Assembly (NCBI RefSeq): GCF_905147365.1
Contig: NC_056419.1
Span: forward strand, 2,921,501 to 2,985,500
From: Aricia agestis
Lineage: Eukaryota > Arthropoda > Insecta > Lepidoptera > Lycaenidae
Direction of reading: 5' to 3'
Length of the DNA: 64,000 nt
Shown here: one piece after another, positions 41,661 through 52,780 of the stretch
Numbering within the stretch: the stretch's first letter is position 1
Layout: each line of letters begins with the position of its first letter
Program-made: the position numbers and the translations under genes
Notes under the pieces: generated by a model
What the model saw: only the letters and a program-made list of their open reading frames with translations
Told to the model about the DNA's origin: nothing
Databases searched by the model: none

Positions 41661-44600
41661 TTATGGAACAGCAAATATAATTACTAGAATTGCGACGGTG
41701 AATCCGCAAATAAAGCAGAACAAATAACCGAACATTTTGCGCTTGCAGTTTTCGCAGCAGCTTGGGTTTCGTTCACTGAAACACAAAGAATAATAGTTTT
41801 GGAAAATATCAGAAGATGGCGCTGCAAGGTGGCTCAAATTTACTCAGATACGTGTAAACTGTAAATTTTTAAATCCAGGTTAGATAACCCGATATAATAT
41901 AATTTTCCCTGAGCCAGCCCTGGATTTATAAATAGGCCGTATGGGCAGTGCCAGATTTATATTTTTTATGAGCGTAGCGCGTAGCGAAATCTGCCGCCCC
42001 CTAGGACGTTGTCGCTTCTAGGGCGCGGCCCATGCGCGGCCTATACGGTCTACTTAAAGGGCAGTTCCATGTAAAAGTCTACCATAAACTAAAAAATAAA
42101 TACCTGATTTTGGTATTAAAAATACTTAATTATAGTCACAACATTATGGCACTATTAAGATTATATAGAAGCAACAATTTCTAAGCATTACTTTTCTAGC
42201 AAAGCTGCCATTTATGAGATGATGTCGTGAGTAGGGAATGCAATCTCGATCTCGGCCTTTTTTAGCGAGATTGATCTCGGACGAAAAATAGGCGAGATCT
42301 CGCGAGTTTGACGAGATTGCACTTGAGTATAAAGTATAGTTTACACAGAGCCAATAATCTCGGCGCCATTCCTGCAGAAGCCAGTACTGGCCTGGCCCAT
42401 TTTGTTTAGACAAAGCCATCGCATTCAAGGATTTTTCTTCGGGTGTCCACAAGTTTGCAGTTAAAAAAAGACGGGTTGCACTCCGGGAGTGCCGGCAGAA
42501 GTGAAAACTTGATTATTAACGTTGTGCATTATTTTTTTTAACCCATTTTTAATGAAAATCGATTTTTTTAATTAATCGAAACTCTTACAATAGATTTAAT
42601 TTTTAACCTATTTTTTATGAAAATCGATTTTTTTATTAATTGAAACCTTTACAATCGATAAAAAATATCGACAATCGAAAAAAAAACAATCGATTGTTCG
42701 ATTAATCGATTTCGATGTTACAACACTACTCTCCAACCGTCTTACGGTTTTTCGATCAGCACGAGAATCTGACGCGAGTTTCACAGTTTTTACCCATCCC
42801 ACAAAAGCGCTTAACGCCGCTAAAGAAGTTTTCACTTCAAAAATTCGTGAAAATGAATGTTAATCTTATAATACTTATAATTTATAAATAAATTGCTTTT
42901 TCTACGTAATTTATTCAAATATTGTGATTATTTGCAAAAAAACCTACCAAACTGCTAATCTCGCGAGATCTCGAAATTGGCGAGATCTCGCGGTATTGTA
43001 TTCATAAACTCGCGGGATCTCGCTTGAGCCCCAATCTCGCGAGATTTGCATTCCCTAGTCGTGAGATCGGCTGAGTGTGGTTTTGTGTGATGAAGTTCTG
43101 ACTTAGTTTTCACGTTATGTAGTTTAAATTCTTGTCATATTTTATTACACACTGATTGTTTAAACAATAATTAAATACCGATATACCTTTTGAGATTCGA
43201 GAAAATTAATTTTTATAAAGTTATAATAGGCTTGTAAGATCATCATTACTTTTGTCTATAACTACAGTAAAATTACTTTTACATCAACAAAATTAGAAAC
43301 TTTCCTACGTGACGGCGTTACACAAATGATACCGGCATTAAAAATTTGTCATCTTTTTTTATAACACCTAAACTCTAAAAAATATTTATGTAGTGTCGGT
43401 CACATTATAGACTCGACCACGCCCAAAAGTAGCGTTTTGTTTGTTATTTTTGCTGATAGATGGCGAAAACAGCTATAGAAAGCAGAGAGAGAAGCAGAAA
43501 GCTAAATTATTATTTTAAGAAGGTTCTTAAAATATTTTTTATTTGACACCTCAAAGTCAAATAAAATCCAAAATTTTGCGATGTCTGGAAATGGGAAGCA
43601 ATTGTCACAAAAATCTGGCAGTAGGATATGAGATTATTACAGATATCGCAAGAAAATAAGATAATATTATTGATTTTTAAACTTTATTGAACGTAAGATA
43701 GACATGCAGAACTGGAAACCTTCTAAAGTAATAGCGACCGAAACTCCATAGTTTCGGTCGCTATTACTTTAGAAGGTAAAAGGTCGTTCTGACCAGACAC
43801 TATGGAGCTCATATAATGGAAAAATTTTTAGCTTAAAAAAATGACGAAAGTCTGCCTATCGCTGCCTTTTGGGTTATTATGTTAATAGTTTTTGAGAAGA
43901 TTTCGTGTTGATTTATTTTTTGACTAATTATTAGTGATTTCGTTTTTGTGACGTTTAAGTTCAAAAAAGCATCTTAATGAATTAACTAATTACTGATAAG
44001 CTTTTATATTCTTTTAGAGTTCGTACTGTACGTGATGAGGTACATAAATTTTAAAGTTTAATGTAAAACTACCGACTTTTACCTGCACAAAGTGAGTGTA
44101 GTGTCGGTCACGTTTTGGGCTGTAGTGTCGGTCACAATTTCTTTTGCTAATAAATAGTTTTTTAAATAACTAACAGGTTATAGATAACCATTTTATAATA
44201 GTTTGTTTCATGCACTTTCGATAAAAATACAAAGAAGAGTTATTTAGCACACAGAGAGGAAGATTATTGGTGTTTACAAACACTCTCGGAAACGACTTCC
44301 TTTTGCATGTAGTGTCGGTCACGTTTATGTTTGACTAAATAAATGCTATTTGAAAACAACAGTGTACACCATTTTTTCTACATAAGTTAACTTGTTTTAT
44401 CTGCTACAAAGCCATCTTAAAATTGATACTAACAACATGATAGTAACCATAATATATAACAAAATAAAACGCAAGTCGTATCAAATGTAGAGTCAGTCAC
44501 ATATGGAATTGCCCTATACATAATATATCCAGGGCTGGTGTGCATATCTTTACAGTCTGTCAAGAAAGTGAAGAAATTAAAAAGTGGCAACATCGTAGTG

Positions 44601-45265
44601 TCATCCCTTTCAAATCAATCTAAGAAAAAAGGGATGACACTACGATGTTGCTACTTTTTAATTTCTTCACTTTCTTGACGGATAGTAAGAGCCATCGTAA
44701 ACAGAGCGACTTGTCGTCGCGTTTAGTCGCCGCATCAGACGCGGCGTTGTCGTTTGCATCTAGCGTCTTGTCGTCGCGTCTAGTCGCTGAGCTGTCACTG
44801 ACGCGTGTCGCCTAGTGTGCGCATACACTAACAAAGACGTGCACCTTCCTAGCGCTCACAGCGAGACTGACGATGCGCTGTCGGTTGTCGCGCGACTGTC
44901 GTCGTGTGTTCGCGTGCACAGCGCTACCAGACGCAGCGATTAGTAGCGAGCGCACGCGACTCCCCAAGGTTGTCGTCGCGACTCCGCGACTGATGCCAAG
45001 TGTGCAGAGCTTCGAACAAAACACGGTATGAAAATTGTCGGCCGTAGCCTGTCGTCGCGTCTATTCGCCGAGCTGTCGCTGACGCGTGTCGCCTAGTGTG
45101 CGAAAGAACCTACAATTTGTGTTAATAAACTAACCGAATAATTTCTCTCTGTACAGCTCTCGGCCGAGAGACGGGTTCGGGCGGCAGCGGGTATATATTT
45201 TTGTAGTTCTTGCATTTCTCACAGTATACTTCAGTGTCGCCGCATTCTTCTTTCGTACCACACAT
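41661..45265 (-). CDS. Unrecognised small cysteine-rich tail-anchored protein (2 exons)
   Basis: Exon 1 45265-45135 and exon 2 41775-41661 join in phase 2 (GTTAGT donor, TTTGTGTTTCAG acceptor) to an 81-aa frame with stop TAA. I do not recognise the family. Visible: residues 1-20 are rich in C, E and K, with C15-x2-C18 (YCEKCKNY). A proline-rich link YPLPPEPVSRP (25-35) follows, then a second CxxC at C51-x2-C54 (SCCENCKRK). Last comes a hydrophobic segment 59-80 (FGYLFCFICGFTVAILVIIF), ending in AVP with no residues beyond. That is the layout of a C-terminally anchored membrane protein with a small cytosolic zinc-binding-like head. The ATG has a purine-rich context and an upstream in-frame stop. 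The 3.4-kb intron is full of MITEs. The call rests on splice and frame agreement and the coherent TM end. Confidence 0.6.
42232..43057. mobile_element. hAT-type MITE, copy 1 (8-bp target duplication)
   Basis: 826 bp, TIR TAGGGAATGCAA. Flanked by perfect GTCGTGAG at 42224-42231 and 43058-43065. About 115 bp at the left and 220 bp at the right match copy 2 (45619-46550) in reverse. Both ends are full of CTCGCGAGATCTCG-type palindromic motifs. The interior is unrelated to copy 2 and holds tandem GAAAATCGATTTTTTTA blocks. No transposase frame. Confidence 0.85.
43389..44500. repeat. Region with five copies of TGTAGTGTCGGTCAC
   Basis: Identical 15-mers at 43389, 44097, 44121 and 44308, and a 13/15 match at 44486, all in the same direction. 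A perfect hairpin (43719-43776) with GGTCGCTATTAC arms is between the first two. No coding frame. The element boundaries are not clear. Confidence 0.6.
43719..43776. repeat. Perfect hairpin with 27-bp arms and 4-nt loop
   Basis: CCTTCTAAAGTAATAGCGAC... at 43719-43745, loop CCAT, and the exact complement at 43750-43776. Confidence 0.75.
44552..44688. repeat. MITE family E, copy 2 (compact palindrome)
   Basis: AAATTAAAAAGTGGCAACAT and CGTAGTGTCATCCCTTT are repeated in inverted order, with a spacer of about 20 bp. The same ends as 2931-3441, without a nested element. Confidence 0.7.
44690..45110. repeat. GC-rich block with 53-bp direct repeats
   Basis: TCGTCGCGTCTA-TCGC-GAGC followed by CTGACGCGTGTCGCCTAGTG occurs at 44769-44821 and 45050-45102 with few differences. 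Its GC content is far above the surroundings. It lies within 35 nt of the small gene's exon 1 donor. Confidence 0.55.
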
Positions 45266-45618
45266 GTTTTAATAGCGTTAATAGAAGCTAGGCTTTCTTC
45301 TCATTGTCTTAGAGCGCATTCTGTTTTCCGGCAAATAATGAGGTTAAGTAAAGCCTAAAAAAGTAAAAATAGAAAATAACTTACATATAGGTACGGTCAG
45401 TAATGACGTTAGGGGGGGGGGAGCCACGCTGGGTGACCACCCAAGGCGCCGTATAAACAGGTTCGTCAATTTTTTAACGCTACCAGCACCCTGCGCGCCA
45501 GAAATCTCGTCCAGTGCGCTGGTAAGTGGTAGTGCTAAAACCGGCACTGCATACGGTCTACTTTCATTTGTAAAGGAAGATCCATACATCCGAAAATAAA
45601 CAATAACAATATTATAAT

Positions 45619-46550
45619 TAGGGAATGCAAATCTCGCGAGATTGGGGCGCAAGAGATACCTACCGCGAGTTTATGAATACAATACCGCGAGATCTCGCTA
45701 ATTTCGAGATCTCGCGAGATTAGCAGTTTAGTGGGTTTTTTTTCAAATAATCACAATATTTGAATAAATTAAGAAAAAAAAGTAATAAATATTATAATTA
45801 TTATAAGATTAACATTCATTTTCACGATTTTTTCAATAGAATTTTATGCATCATTCATTGTTTGATGTATCTGTCTATAATTTTTAAGTAGTAAACTTTG
45901 ACATACGTATCTACTATCTTTCAAATAACAAATAAAAGAAACGGCCATTCTTCTCTTCTAATGCGGTTTTATAATTTTGGACGTGGGGGTAATATCATGG
46001 ACGTCCGCGGTAAAACCATAACACAGGGAAGTAAAATGTATGGAAATATATGGAGACGCTTTAAATTTCCGTCGACGGATACTTTTTAACGTGCACGTTA
46101 GAGGACATCACAACGTTTACACTTCTGAACCGCACAAAACGTCCGCGGTGCGTAAATCAAAAGGGCATAAAACGTTGGGTGTACACCCAACGTTTTATCG
46201 TGGAAGCCGGCGTCCACGATAACGTTACGTCCAGAACTATAAAAGCGCACTATCAAACACAAATCTTTTAGTAATAAAATAGTTCTTTTATAACAAACAA
46301 AACAACGAGAAGTCAAAATTCAGGACCTAGTTGAGAATCACAGTGCACAGTTGCTTAGGCCAGCTCCTCTTTGTTTTGATTCCGTGATCGCAACTCCGTC
46401 CGTGTCAGTTCGCGCTTCAAATAAGACGTTTTTATGCTCAAGTGCAATCTCGTCAAACTCGCGAGATCTCGCATTTTTTTCGTCCGAGATCAATCTCGCT
46501 TAAAAAGGCCGAGATCTCGCGAGAACGAGATCTCGAGATTGCATTCCCTA
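45619..46550. mobile_element. hAT-type MITE, copy 2 (8-bp target duplication)
   Basis: 932 bp, same TAGGGAATGCAA TIRs. Flanked by perfect ATTATAAT at 45611-45618 and 46551-46558. Inverted relative to copy 1 and with a different interior, which includes a 32-bp perfect palindrome (46167-46198) and GACGTCCGCGG-like motifs. Confidence 0.85.
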
Positions 46551-46558
46551 ATTATAAT

Positions 46559-47106
46559 GTTTAAATGAAGTCTATAAGTACTTACCTACTCAGTGGTGTT
46601 AGTAGGCACAATAATTAGCAAGACAGTTTATTTATAAGTAAGTACTTCTGAATAGTTTATTTTGTGCATTTTTTTCATTTTGCTACAGGGCCATAATTTA
46701 TATGATCAAAGCTGTTTCATGTCAGTCAGCTGTTATTTTATATTTTTTTCATTTACAACAACAAACAACATTGGCATAACAATAGGGCAAAAGGTCAAAT
46801 ATAAAAAAAAAATCTAAGTTCGGACCGCAGACCGTACTGCAGGGCAGGGTACCGTATGAGGTAACCCCACGTTCCAAACTCAAAAAGCGAGAGATAACAC
46901 CACGTTCCAAACTTAAAAATCGAAACGAACATAATGCACATAAAATTACGCAGCCCGCGCCACAAGTGTGACGCGTATAACACGTTTCGGAGCGAGGTCA
47001 TCGACGTACGATCGGACTGGCGCGGCCCCCGCCCCGCGTCCGTGCCGCAGTTCGATCCGGCGAGTCGATGCGAGCGCATTCCCTACGGTTTTAACTTTTT
47101 TACAAA
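46559..47106. other. 5' flank of the MADF-BESS gene
   Basis: AT-rich to about 46800, then GC-rich with short repeats of CGTTCCAAACT. No repeat family or exon recognised. Probably promoter and 5' UTR. Confidence 0.4.
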
Positions 47107-49773
47107 ATGGCGGTTTGGAGCATGGAAGCCGTTTCCGAGTTCATCAATTTACTCCGCGAACATCCGTGCCTATGGAAAGTTAGAAGCAGGGATTACACGG
47201 CCCGGCACAAGAGGAATATGGCTTACGATGAACTCGTAAAATACTGCCGAACTATAGGTTTCCCGTCGGCGAATCGTGAGTTCGTCACCAAGAAAATACA
47301 GAATTTGAGAGGTAATTACCATTTATTTACTTAAAATATTATTTTATACTTTATTACTATTATTAGGTCTTTGCCTTGTAAGTTGTACCTAATAAAACGG
47401 GCGAAACATTTTCTAAATGCACAGCTGATTTCTGTGACGTCGCGCGTCGCTATGCACTCGAGTCTCGACTTACAGCTGTTTTGCCTCAAGTTTTGCTGAC
47501 GCGCATCGCTCTACAAAAAACCGGCCAAGTGCGAGTCGGACTCGCACACAGATTCTGTATTCACATTTCAAGGGTGCTGATTTTAATATTGGGCAATAAA
47601 ATTAAGCTTCTATTTTATGAGAGACTTCTTACTTATCTTCGATCTATACCTATTTAAGTTAAACAGGAAGTAACAAAACAAAGTAATAATTTATAATACT
47701 TAAGGGTGTATATGAGTCATAATATGTATAGAATTCACTGTGAAAGTAGCACAGCTGTAAAGGCGGCTCTCGACATAGGCAAACGCGTCTGCAGACGCGT
47801 TGGCAGTGCGCTTGCAACGGCGTTTGTGAGTAATCCACACATAGGAAGGTCGTTCAGTATGCTTTGGATCGCGCCAATGTGCGGACGGATTCAAAATGGA
47901 TGTTGAGTCGCTAACAGCTGTAGCTGTATATTTATTCACAGCTTATAATTACTTTGTAAATGTGGACAAGAAAAAGTTTTAAAGGGTTTTCTCGAAATAA
48001 ATAAATAAAAGGCGAGAAAACGTAACAAACAAAGAAATAAACTCACTTTTACATAATATTTTATAATATTAAAATAATATAAGTAATTATTTTATTACCT
48101 ACTTATTATTTATTTAATTATAACATATAAAAATTATTACATATTATTATAATTATCAAAACCTATAACTCCGGGCGAACTGATCGCGCGGCCTATGTGT
48201 GGATGGAGCACGAAGCTTGCGACAAATGTCCTTTGATCTTTGCTGACATTTCCGACCCGCGCGGCATGCTCGCAGACGCGTCGGCCAACGTCTAAATACC
48301 TACGGCCAACGCGCGAATGCCCGTTCTACACATTGGGCCAACGCGTCTGCCAACGCGTCGGCCAACGCGTTCGCCTATGTCGAGAGCCGCCATAAGATTT
48401 TGATCATAATACGTATTGAGTTCACTGTGAAAGTAGCAGCGCTGAAAGACCAAATTTTTTTTTCACTTTTGTAAGGGGAAACTCGTGACGTTCGGGCGCT
48501 TGCCCCACGAACCCTAAAGTATATTATCACTTATTTTTGTTACATCCTGTATACTCTGTTACCCCGCAACTTATTGCGCCGCCCGCCGCTGCAACCGTAC
48601 ATATAATTTTACAAACTTAAGGACTATAAAAATTAAAAATACTAGCATGTAAGAAATAACGTTTTTTTTCTAAGGTGCGTTCCGCAAAGAACTGAAGAAG
48701 GTACTAGAAGCGCGGCGACAGAATGTGGTCTACCAACCGTCGCTATGGTACTACGAACAGATGATGTTCATACGAGACCAGGACGCGAACACTTCTAACG
48801 CGACAGACGACGACTATATAGAAGCTGACGTGGAAATTCTCCAGGAATCTGACTACAACGCTGAATATTCGAGCGACTACAAGGAGCAGTTTAAGACACC
48901 TCAGCCTACGCGCACGCCGCTGAAATCTGAGAAAGTAACAGTGGAGGTTAGGTGACATTTTGAATGTATTGTTTTTTTTGTAGAAAAAGTTTATACATTG
49001 ATGAATACGTGTGGCACTCGGGGACTGCCGCGGTAAAGCTATTGCGTAACATTTTTTACCAACTTATGCAATTCTCTAAAAAAAAAAAAATGTAGTCGCA
49101 CGCACACAAACACCGTGCCGAAGTGTGGCAATGTCGCACCGCTTTGCCGGTCGGAGTTGGAGGGTGTTATGTTTTTTTCGTAACGCAATGTCTTGTTTCA
49201 TCTAGTTTTTTTTGATCTAGTTTTTTTTGTTTGAAAGCTGACATTATCGAGTGTGGTATAAGGTCTTAGCTATAGACTATAGTTGATCATCAGCAGCCCG
49301 CTCAGTGCTGAAAAATTTGAGTTTCATCTACTATTTTTTTTAATCATGGGTTGTTTTTAAATGTCTTGATTTAACGTTATTTGTTCCAGGTATCACCCGC
49401 AAGAAGTTTCAAGAGGAAATTCCGCTCGAGCGTAGTCGACAACCAATACATATTCCAAAAAAGATTCATGAGCGCGTGCACAGAGGCGTTGAAGAACAAA
49501 AAAGAACTATCGGAATACGAGGCCTTATCCGTGACCTTTGCTAAGAAGTTGGAAAAAATGCACGCCACACAGGCCTTGTACGCCGAGGCCATAATACATT
49601 CCGTTCTACGCAAAGGCCTTCTGAATCAGCTGACAGAAATGACAGATGTTTGTGACAAACAGTGTAATAAGGTGCTGTCATCTTCACAAAATCCGTCGTC
49701 GTCGGTAGAACGCAGGGCACCTAAGATGGAGAGCGTGGTAGATGATGATGATGATGATGATCCGCTGATATAA
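47107..49773 (+). CDS. MADF-BESS domain protein (Adf1-like), 3 exons
   Basis: Exons 47107-47311, 48675-48946 and 49390-49773 join in frame (861 nt, 286 aa). MADF-BESS proteins are insect DNA-binding regulators related to Adf1 and Stonewall; the MADF part binds DNA and BESS mediates protein contacts. Residues about 9-100 fit MADF: FINLLREHPCLWKVRSRDY, AYDELVKYC, FVTKKIQNLRGAFRKELKKV, LWYYEQMMFI. Residues about 202-240 fit BESS (YEALSVTFAKKLEKM, ALYAEAIIHSVLRKG). Between lies an acidic, threonine-rich linker. The C-terminus ends in a run of eight aspartates before PLI. The start ATG sits in AAAATGG context. Many paralogues exist, so no orthologue name is given. AATAAA follows at 49801. Confidence 0.88.
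47516..47570. repeat. Fragment of repeat family J in MADF intron 1
   Basis: AAAACCGGCCAAGTGCGAGT and CGGACTCGCAC are the terminal sequence of the longer copies at 55750-56322 and 60183-61001. Confidence 0.6.
47759..48391. mobile_element. TIR element in MADF intron 1
   Basis: GGCGGCTCTCGACATAGGC at the left and its complement at 48373-48391. The right part holds tandem CCAACGCGTC-GCCAACGCG units. One end recurs at 21893-21985. Family D fragments flank it on both sides. Confidence 0.7.
48395..48553. repeat. Palindromic family D, partial copy
   Basis: GAGTTCACTGTGAAAGTAGC through TTATTTTTGTTACATCCTGTAT, about half the palindrome. Confidence 0.65.
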
Positions 49774-49800
49774 TATAAGATGAAGAAGTGAGAGAACTAT

Positions 49801-49806
49801 AATAAA
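49801..49806 (+). terminator. MADF-BESS poly(A) signal
   Basis: AATAAA 28 nt after the stop codon; another at about 49900. Confidence 0.55.
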
Positions 49807-50047
49807 GACGTTAGAACTGTGTGTTTATAAGGCATAATATCATAAGTATAGGTAAAATAATTGTGGATACAAGTTTAAAAATACGTTAAGTGAATTTTAA
49901 ATAAATATTTTTTTGTTTACATAAAGACTATGTTTTGGTTCAAAAATTCTTTTGGTTATTTCTATAGTTTTTCAGAATTGCTCAAAAGATGGCGTTAGTA
50001 TGCACAAATTGTATTGTAAATTAAATAGTAAATTGATTATTATAGAT

Positions 50048-50840
50048 ATACTAGATGTCCCGCGCGGCTTCGCCCGCGTAAATTAGAAATTTTACAGAAT
50101 CCGTAGGTACATTTTCCCATAAAAAATATTTCCCCCGTTTTTCCCACATTTTCCTGAGTTTCTTCTGTCGTATTAGTCTTAGAGTAATAATATAATATAA
50201 CCTTCTCGATAAATGATGAGTCTTACTCGATAAATGATCTATCTAACACTGAGATAAGTTTTTAAATCGGACCTGTAGTTTCTGAGATTGACGCGTTCAA
50301 GCAAACATACTCTTCAGGTTTATAATATTAGGTAGATATAGATTTTTTTTAATTATCGCTTGACAAACTCGAGTCTCGATCTAAAAGACTATGATATGGT
50401 AGTGATGATGATGATGATGAAGAATGTAATTTGCATAGTAGCATATGCTTTCTGTTCTTAAAACAACGCCGAAACTCCCAAACTTGTATCTATAAAGAAT
50501 CAGGAATTCTCTCAGCACCTTCCGAACCACAGTATACCAGGTATATCTCGGTGCAAAATCTTACTTGTTGGTAGCATATGCTTAGAATACTTCTCACGAA
50601 ACCGAAGTCACCATATGTTTCCCTATAAGTTTTGAGGAGTTCCCTCGATTACTTATGGATCCTTCATCAGATCATCACTTTTCTGAATATAATACCAAAT
50701 TGGGATGATACCCTATATACCAAAAGAAAAATTTTGAAAATCGGTTAACCAACGGCGGAGTAATCGTTGAATATAAGAAAACGAACATAACACCTCCCCC
50801 ATTTTGAAAGTCGGTTAAAATTGTAGCCTACGTGTTATTT
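50048..50840 (+). repeat. Composite repeat family I, copy 2
   Basis: ACTAGATGTCCCGCGCGGCT at the left, ACTCTTCAGGTTTATAATAT at about 50320, then blocks shared in reverse with 31845-32762. A (GAT)n run near 50401 is private to this copy. Confidence 0.65.
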
Positions 50841-51114
50841 ATTTAATATTTTAATCAGCACATGAATTGAATAACAAAATTTTTTTCAAATTAATCGTAG
50901 CACCATCTGTCAGGACAAACTAAAATTGAAATAGAATAATATTGAATGCGATGATAGCGCCGTCCGCCGGATCTAATGTAAAACATTCCAAAATCAACAA
51001 CTCCTTATAAATAAGAAATTAATTGAAAAAACATTTTCCAGTAGACCAAACTGTAAATCTAAACCATTCTCGAATCTCCACGAACACACACAAAAAATTT
51101 CATCAAAATTGGCC

Positions 51115-51667
51115 AAGATAAGATAAATCCGTTCAGCCGTTCTCGAGTTTTAGCGAGACTAACGAACAGCAATTGATTTTTATATATATATTTATCTTTC
51201 GATTTCTATATAGTCTTATTAAAAAAATACGTGGACAGAGTAACAACTTAAGTTAGCTAAAATAAAAAAATAATCGGACAGAGTAACAACTGAAGTTAGC
51301 TAAAATTGTGTTTATTTATGTACTATGTATTTTGAGACTATGCAATTTTGTCGCGTTCGCGATTCACTTTCACTTTTGTTGAGTTTCAGAACGCGATATT
51401 AGGTCCTCCAACGCGCACGCGAATTTGAACTTTATGCAGCGGTAATAAATTACAAATTGACTCTCCATTTTATTTAGAAAACGTTTGTATGGGAAATAGA
51501 AAAATGCTGTTTTGAGGATTTTCCCGGCAATTATTCGAATTTTTCTCACCTTTTAAACCTTCCCTAGACCTCCACGAATAATTCAAGACCAAGATAAGAT
51601 AAATCCGTTCAGCCGTTCTCGAGTTTTAGCGAGACTAACGAACAGCAATTGATTTTTATATATATAG
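51115..51667 (+). repeat. Directly repeated 3'-tail-like blocks
   Basis: AAATCCGTTCAGCCGTTCTC...GAACAGCAATTGATTTTTAT is present at 51115-51188 and again at 51593-51667, each ending in TATATATA. Between them a block containing GGACAGAGTAACAACT is duplicated in tandem (about 51230-51305). Confidence 0.6.
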
Positions 51668-51867
51668 ATAATCTATAGAATTAAAAGAAAGAAAAAATAA
51701 AGTTAAATATTTCAAAATATAGTGATAATTATTATGTTTTTTATTTATAGTGAAGATACAAACAACCTTATTACTATTTTCGTGTTTTTCTGAAAACCAT
51801 GCGAACTATCCGCACATTCCTTTAGGCCAAAAAAAATCATTTTAAACTAGATATTAAAATATATTTT

Positions 51868-52349
51868 TTAAGAGGATTCCACACCGCCACTTTTTCCATA
51901 CAAACGTTGTCCCCTGTTTCCTCCCTGGATAATGCTAGTAGAGTTATAATTTTTTTCCTGAATATCTACGGCCACTAATACAATGTCCCTATGTTTTCTT
52001 TTTTTTCATAACTTAATTATTAAATAAGATATGAACGTTCAAAAACCCAAAAAAATGGCCAGATTTTCCACTGTGTTCAAACGTCCAGAAAACAGATTTG
52101 GATAGATTATACAAAAAAAGCAAAACATAGGAACACAGCTCAAGCCTTTTTTTAATCTTTAATGAAAAAAGTACTTAAATCGGTTAAGTTTTGGAGAAGG
52201 AATCAGGGGACAACGAATCGTTGATTTTCTGGATTTTCTGCAGTTGTCTCTATCGCGTTCTGCGGTATAGGCTTGAGGTAAGGGAGACAGCTATAGATAT
52301 TACACGTACTTTTTTTTCATTTCTCTAGCCGCTGTTGTATCCTCTTAAG
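51868..52349. repeat. TIR element ending in AAGAGGAT
   Basis: TTTTAAGAGGATTCCACACC at the left and the complement of CTTAAGAGGATACAACAGCG at the right. The interior is AT-rich with TTCAGGGGACAAC-like inverted pieces. Non-coding. Confidence 0.5.
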
Positions 52350-52702
52350 AACAGGCAAAAAGACACAAGTTTTTCTTCTACGTACACATCTAACGAGGTG
52401 AACATGTGTGCGTAATCACGATTCAACGGGGCTGTAAAGTGATTTTTGTCGTCTACTCGAGAGATAAGTGGTGACTTTGCCGATACTACCTGCCTACTCG
52501 ACGCATCCCATCAGGCGATGCGCTAGCTCGTTTCACATAAGCCCGGCCAATTAGCTATATTTCCTTCGATACAGATACGCGATCAGTGATAATGTATGTA
52601 CCTACAGTATATATCTACTGCGTCACATACAGGAACTAAATAGTCTACATTAGAACAGTGACACAAACACATCTTTATGTTTCTTAATTTAATGGAATAA
52701 AA

Positions 52703-52780
52703 ATGTTGCGGATCCCTTACTTGAGTGCAGGTGTCAGAAACAATGCGAGGTGTTTTAGTGTTAAATTTGGCAGTCTTAAC
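52703..52780 (+). CDS. First exon of a probable mitochondrial protein (rest not found)
   Basis: An ATG in AAAATG context opens 26 codons (MLRIPYLSAGVRNNARCFSV...) that end in phase 0 directly at a consensus donor GTAAGT. The peptide is basic, with no acidic residue and an R-x-F-S pattern, which is how many mitochondrial presequences look. No downstream exon in the window could be joined with confidence. An acceptor at about 53340 yields only 11 codons before a stop. The gene probably continues beyond 64000. Upstream 52350-52700 is free of recognised repeats, as expected for a promoter. Confidence 0.4.
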
